8,769 nucleotides of DNA from Deltaproteobacteria bacterium (GCA_016234985.1 JACRNK010000039.1:1-8769), one strand, 5' to 3'; shown: positions 1 to 7,154, counted from the first letter of the stretch. Program-made: numbers and translations. Notes: generated by a model from the letters alone, not told the origin.

Positions 1-865
1 CAAGTATAGGCACGCCGCTGCTCATCATGGTAGCCATTGTCCTTGTGAATCTCGCAACCGCAGTTTTTCTTATCAGATCTCCAAATATAGGCGCTTTTAA
101 CAAAACACTATCCAGTACTATCCTGCCTTTGGGTGTTTTGCCATACTGTTTAATGCCTATTACTAAACCTGCAATTGTCCCTATAATAATATACCAGTAG
201 TTTTTTAAGGCATTGCTTAAATTGACCACCATCTGCGTCGGCATAGGAAGCGCCTTGCCAAAATCCTTAAACATGCCCTCAAAGATTGGAACAACGAACA
301 AAAGCAAACCGCCCACAATGACAACGGCAATTATGGATATAACCAGCGGATACATAAGCGCGCCTTTAATCTTGGCTTTTAATTTTTCAGCCTTTTCCAT
401 GAAACCGGCAAGCCTGCTGAGTATTGTGTCAAGAATGCCGCCTACTTCGCCTGCTGCAACAAGATTTACATAAAGGTCGTCAAATACCTTTGGATGCTTG
501 CGAAGGGCGTCAGCAAAGGTGGAACCGCCCTCAACGCTTTTTTTGATTTCTGTCAGGGCTGCTTTGAATCCTTTATTTTCCTGCTGGCTGGAAAGGATTT
601 CAAGACACTGAACAAGCGGAAGACCGGCGTCTATCATAGTGGCAAACTGGCGGGTAAAGATAACCACCTCTTTGGTAGTTACTTTGGTTCCGCCTCCAAG
701 TCCGGGTATTTTGAAGGCAAAGCCGGCCTTTTTTTCAATAACCTTGCTCGCGATAATCTGCTGTCTTCTGAGATTGGCGGTGGCAACAGCCATGCTGGCG
801 GCTTCTATCTCACCCTTGCGCAATTCACCGCTTATGGTTTTTCCTTCGTAAGTAAATATTGGCAT
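1..865 (-). CDS. pilC: PilC, type IV pilus inner-membrane platform protein (3' end cut off by window edge)
   Basis: This is the polytopic platform protein that sits in the inner membrane and transmits motion from the PilB and PilT ATPases to the pilus base. The frame is open from ATG at 865 to the window edge, giving 288 residues of the roughly 400 expected, so the C-terminal part is missing. The N-terminus (MPIFTYEGKT) is typical of the family. The first T2SSF domain covers about residues 65-190 (KEVVIFTRQFATMIDAGLPL, AAGEVGG, the YPLV stretch). Hydrophobic segments are at about 171-196 and 222-240, and the second T2SSF repeat begins near 262 (FGDLIRKTAVARFTRT). The start is the first ATG and matches the family, but I see no good Shine-Dalgarno upstream. 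It is third in the pilB-pilT-pilC order, 77 bp after pilT. GspF of type II secretion is homologous; the neighbouring pilT argues for PilC. Confidence 0.93.
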   Translation of the reverse strand, partial: MPIFTYEGKTISGELRKGEIEAASMAVATANLRRQQIIASKVIEKKAGFAFKIPGLGGGTKVTTKEVVIFTRQFATMIDAGLPLVQCLEILSSQQENKGFKAALTEIKKSVEGGSTFADALRKHPKVFDDLYVNLVAAGEVGGILDTILSRLAGFMEKAEKLKAKIKGALMYPLVISIIAVVIVGGLLLFVVPIFEGMFKDFGKALPMPTQMVVNLSNALKNYWYIIIGTIAGLVIGIKQYGKTPKGRIVLDSVLLKAPIFGDLIRKTAVARFTRTMATMMSSGVPIL

Positions 866-899
866 AGTTTTAATTTCAGATTTACGATTTTAGATTATT

Positions 900-917
900 C
901 CCCCTTTGTTAAGGGGG
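900..917. repeat. C5/G5 palindrome (hairpin) between pilT and pilC
   Basis: CCCCCTT at 900-906 pairs perfectly with AAGGGGG at 911-917 around a TGTT loop. On the plus strand it is followed by ACTTTTT and looks like a terminator, but the flanking genes run on the minus strand, where no T-run follows the stem. A similar C5/G5 palindrome is found inside ileS at 7169-7184, so I read this as a short interspersed repeat rather than a dedicated terminator. It could still affect the stability or processing of the pilT-pilC transcript. Confidence 0.55.
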
Positions 918-930
918 ACTTTTTAATTCC

Positions 931-942
931 TAATTCGTAATT
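931..942. repeat. Copy of the TAATTCGTAATT repeat just after pilT
   Basis: This 12-mer is identical to 2041-2052 in the pilT-pilB gap, and its 11-bp core AATTCGTAATT occurs again at 2056-2066. Inverted copies (AATTACGAATT) are at 1994-2004 and 2008-2018. It lies directly against the pilT stop codon. Five copies confined to two pil intergenic gaps suggest a short repeat family of this genome. Confidence 0.5.
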
Positions 943-1167
943 TTATCTCACCATCCCGCCCGGCCTCATACCGCCTGCGTTTGACATCATCTGTCTTAAT
1001 TCATCCGGATCTGAACTCCTGCCGATTGCCTCATCAAGAGATATGAGCCTTCTCTGAAAAAGCAATAAGAGGCACTGGTTCATGGTCTGCATGCCGAATT
1101 TGGCCTGGCCCACCTGCATCTGGGAATATATCTGGTGAACCTTGTCTTCCCTTATAAGGAAGAACAA
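943..1167 (-). pseudogene. pilT: PilT, C-terminal fragment, out of frame with the N-terminal part
   Basis: This frame encodes the C-terminal end of the PilT retraction ATPase. From about 1158 it reads LIREDKVHQIYSQMQVGQ, then GMQTMNQCLLLLFQRRLISL and the RSSDPDELRQMM tail, all standard PilT C-terminus, ending at TAA 945-943. The nominal TTG start at 1167 is not a real start: it lies within codons of the upstream PilT frame and no ribosome site precedes it. The piece continues pilT across a frame-shifting junction at 1155-1165. The usual sequence between the LSxxL helix and LIREDK, about 31 residues, is absent. It is unlikely to be made as a separate protein. Confidence 0.85.
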
Positions 1168-1972
1168 AAGAAAGCTGCGCCCTTATCTGCGGCTGCTGAT
1201 TGGAAGGAAACACATCGACAATTCTGTTTATGGTCTGAACGCAGGAATTGGTATGGAGTGTGGCAAGACAGAGATGTCCTGTCTCTGCGACAGTAAGGGC
1301 TATTTCTATGGTCTCCATATCACGGAGTTCGCCCAGCAGAACAACATCCGGGTCCTGCCTTAGCACATGTTTCAACGCCTTTTTGAAGCTGTTGGTGTCT
1401 GCGCCGACCTCTCTCTGATTTACAAGCGCCTTTTTGGATGGGTGCAAATATTCAATGGGGTCTTCTATTGTCATTATGTGGTCTTCCCTTTCCTCGTTTA
1501 TCTTATTTATCATGGAGGCAAGGGTTGTGGATTTGCCGCTTCCTGTCGGGCCTGTAACAAGGATAAGGCCGCGCGGCTTTTTAGAAAGCTCTTCCACAAT
1601 CGGCGGCAGACCCAATTCCTGAAATGTTTTTATCTTAAAAGGAATTGTCCTGAAAACGCCTCCTACCGCGCCCCTTTGAACAAACAGATTGCCTCTGAAT
1701 CTGGACAAGCCTTTTAAACCAAACGAGAAATCAAGCTCATTTTCCTCTTCAAAGGTATGCTTTTGGGCGTCGGTTAAGATGCTGTATGTCATCTGTTTGG
1801 TGTCAACAGGCGTCAAAGGTGAAAGTTGTTCCAGCGGCAAAAGTTTGCCATGCACCCGTATTCTCGGCGGCGACCCTGTTGTGATATGCAAGTCTGAACC
1901 GTTCTTGTCCAGCATAATCTTAAGAAGGTCTTGAAGTCCCGGAACTTTTCTTTGCTCTGTGGTTGCTTCCAT
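1034..1972 (-). pseudogene. pilT: PilT, type IV pilus retraction ATPase, N-terminal and core part (frameshifted)
   Basis: PilT is a cytoplasmic hexameric ATPase that powers pilus retraction and twitching. The start ATG at 1972 has a good GGGAG site 6 nt upstream. Visible motifs: Walker A GPTGSGKST at 141-149, Asp box MTIEDPIEY at 167-175, Walker B DPDVVLLGELRD at 207-218, His box AETGHLCLATLHT at 229-241, with the PAS-like N-domain before residue about 130. Authentic sequence stops at about L271 (1160-1162). The last 41 residues, down to 1034, are out-of-frame translation without PilT character. The true C-terminus continues in another frame (943-1167), but about 31 residues between them are missing, including the AIRN half of the AIRNLIRE motif. 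It lies 107 bp downstream of pilB. As read, the product would lack its C-terminal domain and probably could not retract pili. Confidence 0.9.
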
Positions 1973-1993
1973 TATGTCTCCCTTGTTAAAATC

Positions 1994-2066
1994 AATTACG
2001 AATTGGGAATTACGAATTAAGAATTGAATATAACGGTTTATAATTCGTAATTTTTAATTCGTAATT
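1994..2066. repeat. Large inverted repeat in the pilT-pilB gap
   Basis: The left arm at 1994-2019 holds two AATTACGAATT units separated by GGG. The right arm at 2041-2066 holds two AATTCGTAATT units separated by TTT. The arms are complementary over 26 positions except for the three central ones, with a loop of about 21 nt. In plus-strand RNA the GGG/TTT positions could form G-U pairs and give an uninterrupted 26-bp stem. In minus-strand RNA, the direction of pilB-pilT, they become C/A mismatches and leave an internal loop. It fills most of the gap between the pilB stop (2080) and the pilT start (1972). Confidence 0.75.
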
Positions 2067-2079
2067 TTTAATTGTCTTT

Positions 2080-3753
2080 CTAATCCGCCATTGTTGCCCT
2101 TACCACTTCTTCTATTGTCGTGACGCCTTCCTTTATCTTTGTAATCCCGCTCATCCTTAATGTCTTCATGCCGTCCTTTATAGCGCCCCTTTTTAGCTCG
2201 GCAGAGGAAGCGCCGTTAAGCACAAGCTCCTTTAAGCTGTCTGTAAAAGGCATAACCTCGTAAAGCGCTATTCTGCCTTTATGGCCTGTGCCGCCGCATG
2301 TGGCGCAGCCTTTGCCTTTAAAGTATTTAAAATCCTTGGCCTCTTCCGGTGGAACGCCTATCTCTATCAGAGCCTGCGGCGATATATGGCTTTCTTCCTT
2401 GCAATCCTTGCATATCTTTCTGGCAAGCCTTTGGGCAAGAATAAGGTTTGTAGCCGAAGAGATAAGAAACGGCTCTATACCCATATTTAAAAGCCTGTTT
2501 ACTGTTCCAGGCGCATCATTTGTATGCAGTGTTGAAAGAACAAGATGGCCTGTAAGCGCCGCCTTGACGGCTATTTCGGCTGTTTCAAAGTCCCTTATTT
2601 CTCCGACCATTATTATATCCGGGTCTTGTCTTAAAAATGACCTTAATGCGCTGGCGAAATTCAAACCGATTGCCTCATGCATCTGAACCTGGTTTATGCC
2701 TGCAAGATTGAATTCCACAGGGTCTTCAGCCGTGGATATGTTATCGCTTACTTTATTTAATTCTGAAAGCGCCGAATAAAGTGTTGTTGTCTTGCCGCTT
2801 CCTGTCGGGCCTGTGACAAGAACTATGCCCCACGGTTTCTCAATGGCGTCCTTGAAATCCTTTAAAGCCTTTTCTTCAAATCCAAGCTTTGTCATATCAA
2901 GCTGAAGGTTGGATTTGTCCAGAAGTCTCATAACAACCTTCTCGCCGAAAAGAGTGGGCAGGACGGAGACGCGGTAATCCATTTCTTTGTCTTTACCCAT
3001 CTTCAATTTGATTCTTCCGTCCTGCGGCAGCCGCCTTTCTGCAATATCCAGATTAGACATAATCTTTATCCTTGACACAATGGCATTCTTAAGTTTCAGG
3101 GGAGGCTTCATAACCTCCGACAAGACGCCATCAACCCTGTATCTGACCCTGAATGATTTTTCATAAGGCTCTACATGAATATCGCTTGCCCCTCTTTTAA
3201 TTGCATCGGTAAGAATAAGGTTTACCAATTTGACCACAGGGGCGTCTTCTACAGCCTTCTTAAGGTCGTTTACATCAACCTCTTCCTCATCATGAACAAT
3301 CTCCATCTCGCTTTCATCAAACTCTGTCAGGACATCGCCCAGCGCCATTTCTTCCTCGGCAGACGCATAGTATTTCTCTATAGCGGTCTTTATGGCGGCT
3401 TCGGAGGCAATTACTGATTCAACATTATAGCCTGTGAGAAATTTTATGTCGTCTATCGCAAAGATGTTGGACGGGTCAGCCATAGCTATCACAAGGGTGG
3501 AGCCAGTCCTGCTGACTGGGATTATCTGATATTTATTGGCAACATCTTCAGGTATGAGCTTTATTATTTCATGGTCTATCTCTGTAGTAGCAAGGTCTAC
3601 TGCGGGGATGCCGTACTGTTTGCTTAAAAATGATGTGAGATCTTTTTCATTGATATAGCCCAGCTTGGCAAGATTATATCCAAGCCGCCCCCCTGAAGTG
3701 CGCTGCTCATCAATAGCCTTTTTAAGCTGGTCAGCGGTTATACCCCGTGGAAT
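2080..3753 (-). CDS. pilB: PilB, type IV pilus extension (assembly) ATPase, start codon lost
   Basis: PilB is a cytoplasmic hexameric ATPase of the GspE/PilB family that powers pilus polymerisation at the PilC platform. Numbering from GTG 3492 (470 residues): Walker A GPTGSGKT at 228-235, Asp box TAEDPVEF at 254-261, Walker B DPDIIMVGEIRD at 290-301, His box ALTGHLVLSTLHT at 312-324, and a zinc-binding tetracysteine C361/C364 and C396/C399. Upstream of 3492 the same frame continues for 87 codons with clear N-terminal domain sequence (ITADQLKKAIDEQ, GGRLGYNLAKLGYI, KQYGIPAVDL, IIKLIPEDVANKY) to TAA at 3756-3754, without any ATG, GTG or TTG. GTG 3492 is therefore internal, not the real start. 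The native start is probably ATG 3815 or 3802 in another frame, rejoined by an indel in the G run at 3743-3746. It is first in the pilB-pilT-pilC cluster. GspE or MshE are the homologous alternatives. Confidence 0.92.
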   Translation of the reverse strand: MPRGITADQLKKAIDEQRTSGGRLGYNLAKLGYINEKDLTSFLSKQYGIPAVDLATTEIDHEIIKLIPEDVANKYQIIPVSRTGSTLVIAMADPSNIFAIDDIKFLTGYNVESVIASEAAIKTAIEKYYASAEEEMALGDVLTEFDESEMEIVHDEEEVDVNDLKKAVEDAPVVKLVNLILTDAIKRGASDIHVEPYEKSFRVRYRVDGVLSEVMKPPLKLKNAIVSRIKIMSNLDIAERRLPQDGRIKLKMGKDKEMDYRVSVLPTLFGEKVVMRLLDKSNLQLDMTKLGFEEKALKDFKDAIEKPWGIVLVTGPTGSGKTTTLYSALSELNKVSDNISTAEDPVEFNLAGINQVQMHEAIGLNFASALRSFLRQDPDIIMVGEIRDFETAEIAVKAALTGHLVLSTLHTNDAPGTVNRLLNMGIEPFLISSATNLILAQRLARKICKDCKEESHISPQALIEIGVPPEEAKDFKYFKGKGCATCGGTGHKGRIALYEVMPFTDSLKELVLNGASSAELKRGAIKDGMKTLRMSGITKIKEGVTTIEEVVRATMAD

Positions 3754-3827
3754 TTAAGATACTGACAGGAATCTTCTTCCTTATAAATCTTTGTAAGGCC
3801 ATGATTACGATTCATAATATCTTTTGT

Positions 3828-3857
3828 ATCTTATTAGAAAATTGTTTGAATTGTCAA
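3828..3857 (-). promoter_or_regulatory. Probable sigma-70 promoter of the pilB-pilT-pilC cluster
   Basis: On the minus strand there is a perfect -35 box TTGACA (3857-3852), an 18-nt spacer and a -10-like TAAGAT (3833-3828, 4 of 6 consensus bases). Transcription would start near 3821, only about 6 nt before ATG 3815 and 19 nt before ATG 3802. That supports one of these two codons as the native pilB start. Confidence 0.5.
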
Positions 3858-3889
3858 GCGGATTATATTTTTTTGTTGGTCTATTTTAG

Positions 3890-3918
3890 TTGACCTTTCC
3901 TGTTTTTTCAGCTATATA
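3890..3918 (+). promoter_or_regulatory. Probable sigma-70 promoter of the REC-PilZ gene
   Basis: TTGACC at 3890-3895 (5 of 6 consensus bases) and TATATA at 3913-3918 are separated by 17 nt. The predicted transcription start near 3925 is about 4 nt before ATG 3929, so the mRNA would be essentially leaderless. The TTG at 3890, which could be mistaken for a start codon, is the first triplet of this -35 box. Confidence 0.55.
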
Positions 3919-3928
3919 TTTGCAATCC

Positions 3929-4669
3929 ATGATTACAAAAGACTCAAAAACTATAATCGTTGCAGACGACAGCGAGTTCTTCAGGGTGAAGTTGAGCGAT
4001 GTCCTTACCGAGGCCGGCCATAAGGTCAGGATTGTTAAGGACGGCGCGGAGCTTATAAAGGAAATTCAGATAAACCCGAACGGCATAGATATGATACTCC
4101 TTGACCTTCAAATGCCGAATATGGACGGTTTTGGGGTGCTGGAATGGATAAACAACAACAGTTTAAGGGGCAGGTTTCACATCCTGGCTATAACAGGCGT
4201 TTATGAGACCAGTCAGGTGATTGACCGATTGAAAGAGCTTGGGGCAGAAGGTCTTATGACTAAGGCATTTACCCCTGAAGAAATTGTTTTCAGAGTCAAC
4301 AAGATACTCTTTCCGGGTAAAGCTGCCCGTCGCGGCGACCCGAGGGTTCCTATATCTCTTCCCGTGGATTTCAGCGTTGGTGAAGTATCATCTACAGGCT
4401 ATCTCCTGAATATAAGCGAAACAGGTTTGTTTCTGCATACCAAGAAAACCCTTTTTCCAGGCACGAATCTGCATATGAGATTTGCGCTTCCAGGCTCCAG
4501 CCGGCTTTTAAATATAAAAGGGATTGTTAAATGGTGCACCCAGATGAGCGGCGAGAAAAGCCTTTTCGGCGGGGCAGGAGTTCAGTTTGTTCACCCTGCG
4601 CATGACGACCAGCAGATTATAAGGGAATTTGTTCAGGCCGAGCTAAAAAAAATGGGATTGGAAGATTGA
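3929..4669 (+). CDS. Response regulator with receiver (REC) and C-terminal PilZ domain
   Basis: This 246-residue protein has two domains. The receiver domain (about 7-127) has the acidic pair D13/D14, phosphoacceptor D59 (LLDLQMP), T89 (AITG) and K112 (MTKAF), so it should be phosphorylatable. The PilZ domain (about 134-240) has R135xxxR139 and N161-I-S-E-T-G166, matching the (D/N)xSxxG c-di-GMP signature with Asn in the first position. There is no DNA-binding domain or signal peptide, so a cytoplasmic protein acting by protein contact is likely. It is divergent from pilB across a 113-bp promoter region, suggesting a role in pilus or motility control (inference). I chose ATG 3929 over TTG 3890 because TTG 3890 lies in a promoter -35 box and the residues before M are not receiver-like. 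The gene ends at TGA 4669, directly against the lspA stop codon. Confidence 0.9.
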   Translation: MITKDSKTIIVADDSEFFRVKLSDVLTEAGHKVRIVKDGAELIKEIQINPNGIDMILLDLQMPNMDGFGVLEWINNNSLRGRFHILAITGVYETSQVIDRLKELGAEGLMTKAFTPEEIVFRVNKILFPGKAARRGDPRVPISLPVDFSVGEVSSTGYLLNISETGLFLHTKKTLFPGTNLHMRFALPGSSRLLNIKGIVKWCTQMSGEKSLFGGAGVQFVHPAHDDQQIIREFVQAELKKMGLED

Positions 4670-5143
4670 TTAAACACCCTTGTTTTTAGATAGCGAAAAT
4701 ATCGCAAGAAAAACCCCTGCCGTAATAGCAGAATCCGCAACATTGAATGCAGGCCAGTGGTATCGGCCGATATAGACATCCAGAAAATCTATAACCTCTC
4801 CCAAACGAATCCTGTCTATCAGATTTCCCACAGCGCCGCCTGCAATAAGAGACAAGGCAATTTTGTATATCGTATTATCTTTGACATTTCTATAAACAAA
4901 GAATATAGCCAGCAGCGCAACAACGGATGCGCCTGTTAAAAAAAACATGCGAAAGGTTTTGCCGCTTTCGTGGAACAGGCTGAACGCTGCGCCGGGATTC
5001 CTTAAGTAGGTGATATTAAAAAAACCGCGCGTTACCTCTATGGACTGATGAAGGATGAGATAATTGGCAATGACGGCCTTTGTTAGCTGGTCAAGGATAA
5101 TAATGGTTAAAGAAATCAGTATGAGGGTTTTGTATTTTTGCAC
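4670..5143 (-). CDS. lspA: Lipoprotein signal peptidase (signal peptidase II)
   Basis: LspA is an inner-membrane aspartyl protease that removes signal peptides from diacylglyceryl-modified prolipoproteins before the lipobox cysteine. The 157-residue length is normal. Four hydrophobic segments are visible (about 6-28, 66-84, 93-109, 134-151). Family motifs: LDQLTK at 17-22, YLRNPGAAFS at 46-55, GNLIDR at 106-111 with catalytic D110, EVIDFLD at 116-122, and FNVADS at 133-138 with catalytic D137. The start is GTG 5143, one base after the ileS TAG (5147-5145), with GGAGG about 10 nt upstream inside the ileS end, so translation is probably coupled to ileS. ileS-lspA is a common bacterial gene pair. 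Its stop codon touches that of the convergent REC-PilZ gene, with no terminator between. Confidence 0.97.
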   Translation of the reverse strand: MQKYKTLILISLTIIILDQLTKAVIANYLILHQSIEVTRGFFNITYLRNPGAAFSLFHESGKTFRMFFLTGASVVALLAIFFVYRNVKDNTIYKIALSLIAGGAVGNLIDRIRLGEVIDFLDVYIGRYHWPAFNVADSAITAGVFLAIFSLSKNKGV

Positions 5144-5144
5144 C

Positions 5145-6389
5145 CTACCCTACCGCCTCCACACATCTTTCGCAGATAGCCGGGTGTTCTTTATTTTCTC
5201 CTACCCGTTCGCTGAAGTTCCAGCATCGTTCGCATTTTTTGCCAGCGGCCGGAGCAACCCACACCTTGAGTCCCGGAATCTCCGCGCTTTCAAAGGCTGC
5301 GCCTTCTCCTGTTCCCACAACAAATTGAGACACGATCAAAATCTCTTTCAGGTTCGCGGTCTCTTGTTTTACAAGTTGCTCTGTTTCTTTGGGCGGCAGA
5401 ACCGAAATCCGCGCATCCAGCGGATGGCCGATAATCTTATCTTTTCTCGCCGTTTCCATTGCTTTTGCAATCTCACCTTTTATTTTAAGCAAGACGTCCC
5501 ATTTCTTTTCCAATTCGTCATCCATCCATTCTTTTTTCACTTGCGGGAATGCCGCGAGATGCACGTTTGCCTCTTTTCTTTTGGGCATGAATTGCCACAC
5601 CTCATCAGAGGTAAAAACCAGCACCGGCGCGATGAGCCGCACGAGATAATCCGCAACATGATAGATAGTCGTCTGACCTGCGCGTCGTGCCTTTGAATCA
5701 GGCTTTGATATATAGAGCCGGTCTTTCAATATATCCAGATAGAATGCGCTCAAGTCCACATTGCAGAAGTTGTGGACAGAATGATAGATGACATGAAACT
5801 CAAAAGTCTCGTAAGCTTTCAACACCCGCTCGGTTAGCTTCGCAAGCCTGTGGAGAGTGAGCCTGTCCAACTCGGTCAGGTCGCTGTATGGGACAATATC
5901 TTTTTCAGGGTCAAAGTCATAGAGATTGCCGAGGATGTACCGGAAGGTATTGCGTATCCTACGGTAAGCCTCTGAGAGCCTCTTCAATATTTCTTCTGAT
6001 ATGCGTATGTCCTCGCGGTAATCCTCGCCTGCAACCCAGAGCCGCAAAACCTCTGCCCCGTGTTTGCCGATGACCTCTTGCGGCGCAACCACATTGCCCA
6101 GTGACTTGCTCATTTTTCTGCCTGAGCCGTCAACCACAAAACCGTGGGTCAATACCGCTTTGTAGGGCGCAATGCCCCTTGTGCCAATGGATGCAAAAAG
6201 CGATGAGTGGAACCATCCTCTGTGCTGGTCGCTTCCCTCAAGATAGAGGTCTGCGGGCATTTTTAAATTTTCTCTCTTTTCCAGAACACCGGCAAAGCTT
6301 GTTCCTGAATCAAACCAGACATCCAATATATTTTCCTCTTTTTCCAATTCATAGCTTCCGCACTTCGCACATTTTGTTCCTGCGGGCAA
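5145..6389 (-). pseudogene. ileS: Isoleucyl-tRNA synthetase, C-terminal part (after frameshift)
   Basis: This is the second half of IleRS, in a different frame from the first half. It starts in the sequence duplicated at 6379-6412 ([11 protein letters not shown]). It carries the second half of the catalytic core with DVWFDSG and EGSDQHRGWFHSSL, the KMSKS loop (GRKMSKSLGN, residues 621-625 of the restored enzyme), the helical tRNA anticodon-binding domain, and a C-terminal zinc finger CERC...CERC (C915, C918, C935, C938 restored). It ends at TAG 5147-5145, one base before lspA. The nominal TTG start at 6389 is not credible as an independent start because the preceding frame is conserved IleRS. 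Removing one 17-bp repeat copy fuses it to the N-terminal half as a 943-residue protein, a normal bacterial length. Confidence 0.93.
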
Positions 6390-6412
6390 AAGTTCCCTGC
6401 GGGCAAAAGTTC
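6379..6412. repeat. Exact 17-bp tandem duplication that breaks ileS
   Basis: CCTGCGGGCAAAAGTTC occurs at 6379-6395 and again immediately at 6396-6412. The bases beyond each copy differ, so the unit is exactly 17 bp, which is not a multiple of three. On the coding strand, deleting one copy gives the continuous reading [15 protein letters not shown] and restores an uninterrupted frame from 7993 to 5145. Confidence 0.97.
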
Positions 6413-7154
6413 GTCTGCGGATTTTTCAAACCAGATGTCCGCGCCATGTTTTTCAAACTCATCCGCGATTTTATTGATAATCTTTTCTTCCAACAGGGTG
6501 TGGCCGCATTTTTTGCAGGCAAACGCGGTAATCGGCACGCCCCATGCCCTCTGGCGCGAGATGCACCAATCAGGCCTGTTAGCCACCATGTTGTAAATCC
6601 TGTCTCTGCCCCACGACGGTATCCAGTAAACCTTGTCAATCGCGCTCATCGCCTTTTTTCTCAATTCCCCTTTTTCCATAGAGATAAACCACTGCTCGGT
6701 TGCCCGGAAGATAATCGGATTTTTGCACCGCCAGCAGTGAGGATAGGAATGTTTTATTTTTTCTTCATGCAGCAGAGCGCCTTTTTGTTTCAACAGATCA
6801 ATGATGCCGCTATTTGCCTTGAACACGTACTGACCTTCAAATTCCGGCACCTGTGATGTAAATTTGCCCTGATTGTCAACCGGGTTATAAATATCAAGCC
6901 CGTATTTCAAGGCCATCTCATAATCTTCCTGGCCATGACCTGGCGCGGTATGCACGCAGCCTGTGCCTGCGTCAAGCGTCACATGATCGCCCAGCACAAT
7001 TACGGAATCCCTGTCAATAAACGGATGCCGTGCCTTCATCCCTTCTAATTTTTCCGCCTTGAAGGTGGTGAGAATTTTATAATCCGACCAACCAAGTTTC
7101 TGCGCGATATTTTCCAAAAGACCTTTTGCAACAATAAATATCTCTTCTCCATGA

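Noticed and set aside
900..925. Rho-independent terminator after pilT
   Set aside because: The T-run follows the stem only on the plus strand, while pilT and pilC are on the minus strand; a similar palindrome occurs inside ileS.
494..940. 148-codon plus-strand open frame opposite pilC
   Set aside because: Shadow of the conserved pilC frame; it extends into the repeat-filled gap and has no motif.
943..1167. An independent small gene starting at TTG 1167
   Set aside because: Its sequence is the canonical PilT C-terminus and its nominal start lies within the upstream PilT frame; it is the continuation of a broken pilT.
3890..3928. TTG at 3890 as the start of the REC-PilZ protein, adding 13 residues
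   Set aside because: The TTG begins a TTGACC -35 box with a TATATA -10 box 17 nt later, and the added residues do not resemble a receiver start. ATG 3929 fits the domain boundary.
5064..5696. Long plus-strand open frame opposite lspA and ileS
   Set aside because: Antisense shadow of well-conserved genes; the translation is low in recognisable motifs and spans the lspA-ileS boundary.
6379..6412. Programmed ribosomal frameshifting in ileS
   Set aside because: The frame change is fully explained by an exact 17-bp tandem copy; frameshifting here would also leave extra residues, and there is no slippery site with a stimulatory structure.
6101..6856. 251-codon plus-strand open frame opposite ileS
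   Set aside because: Shadow of ileS in another frame, rich in Phe, Arg and Pro with no domain resemblance and no ribosome site.
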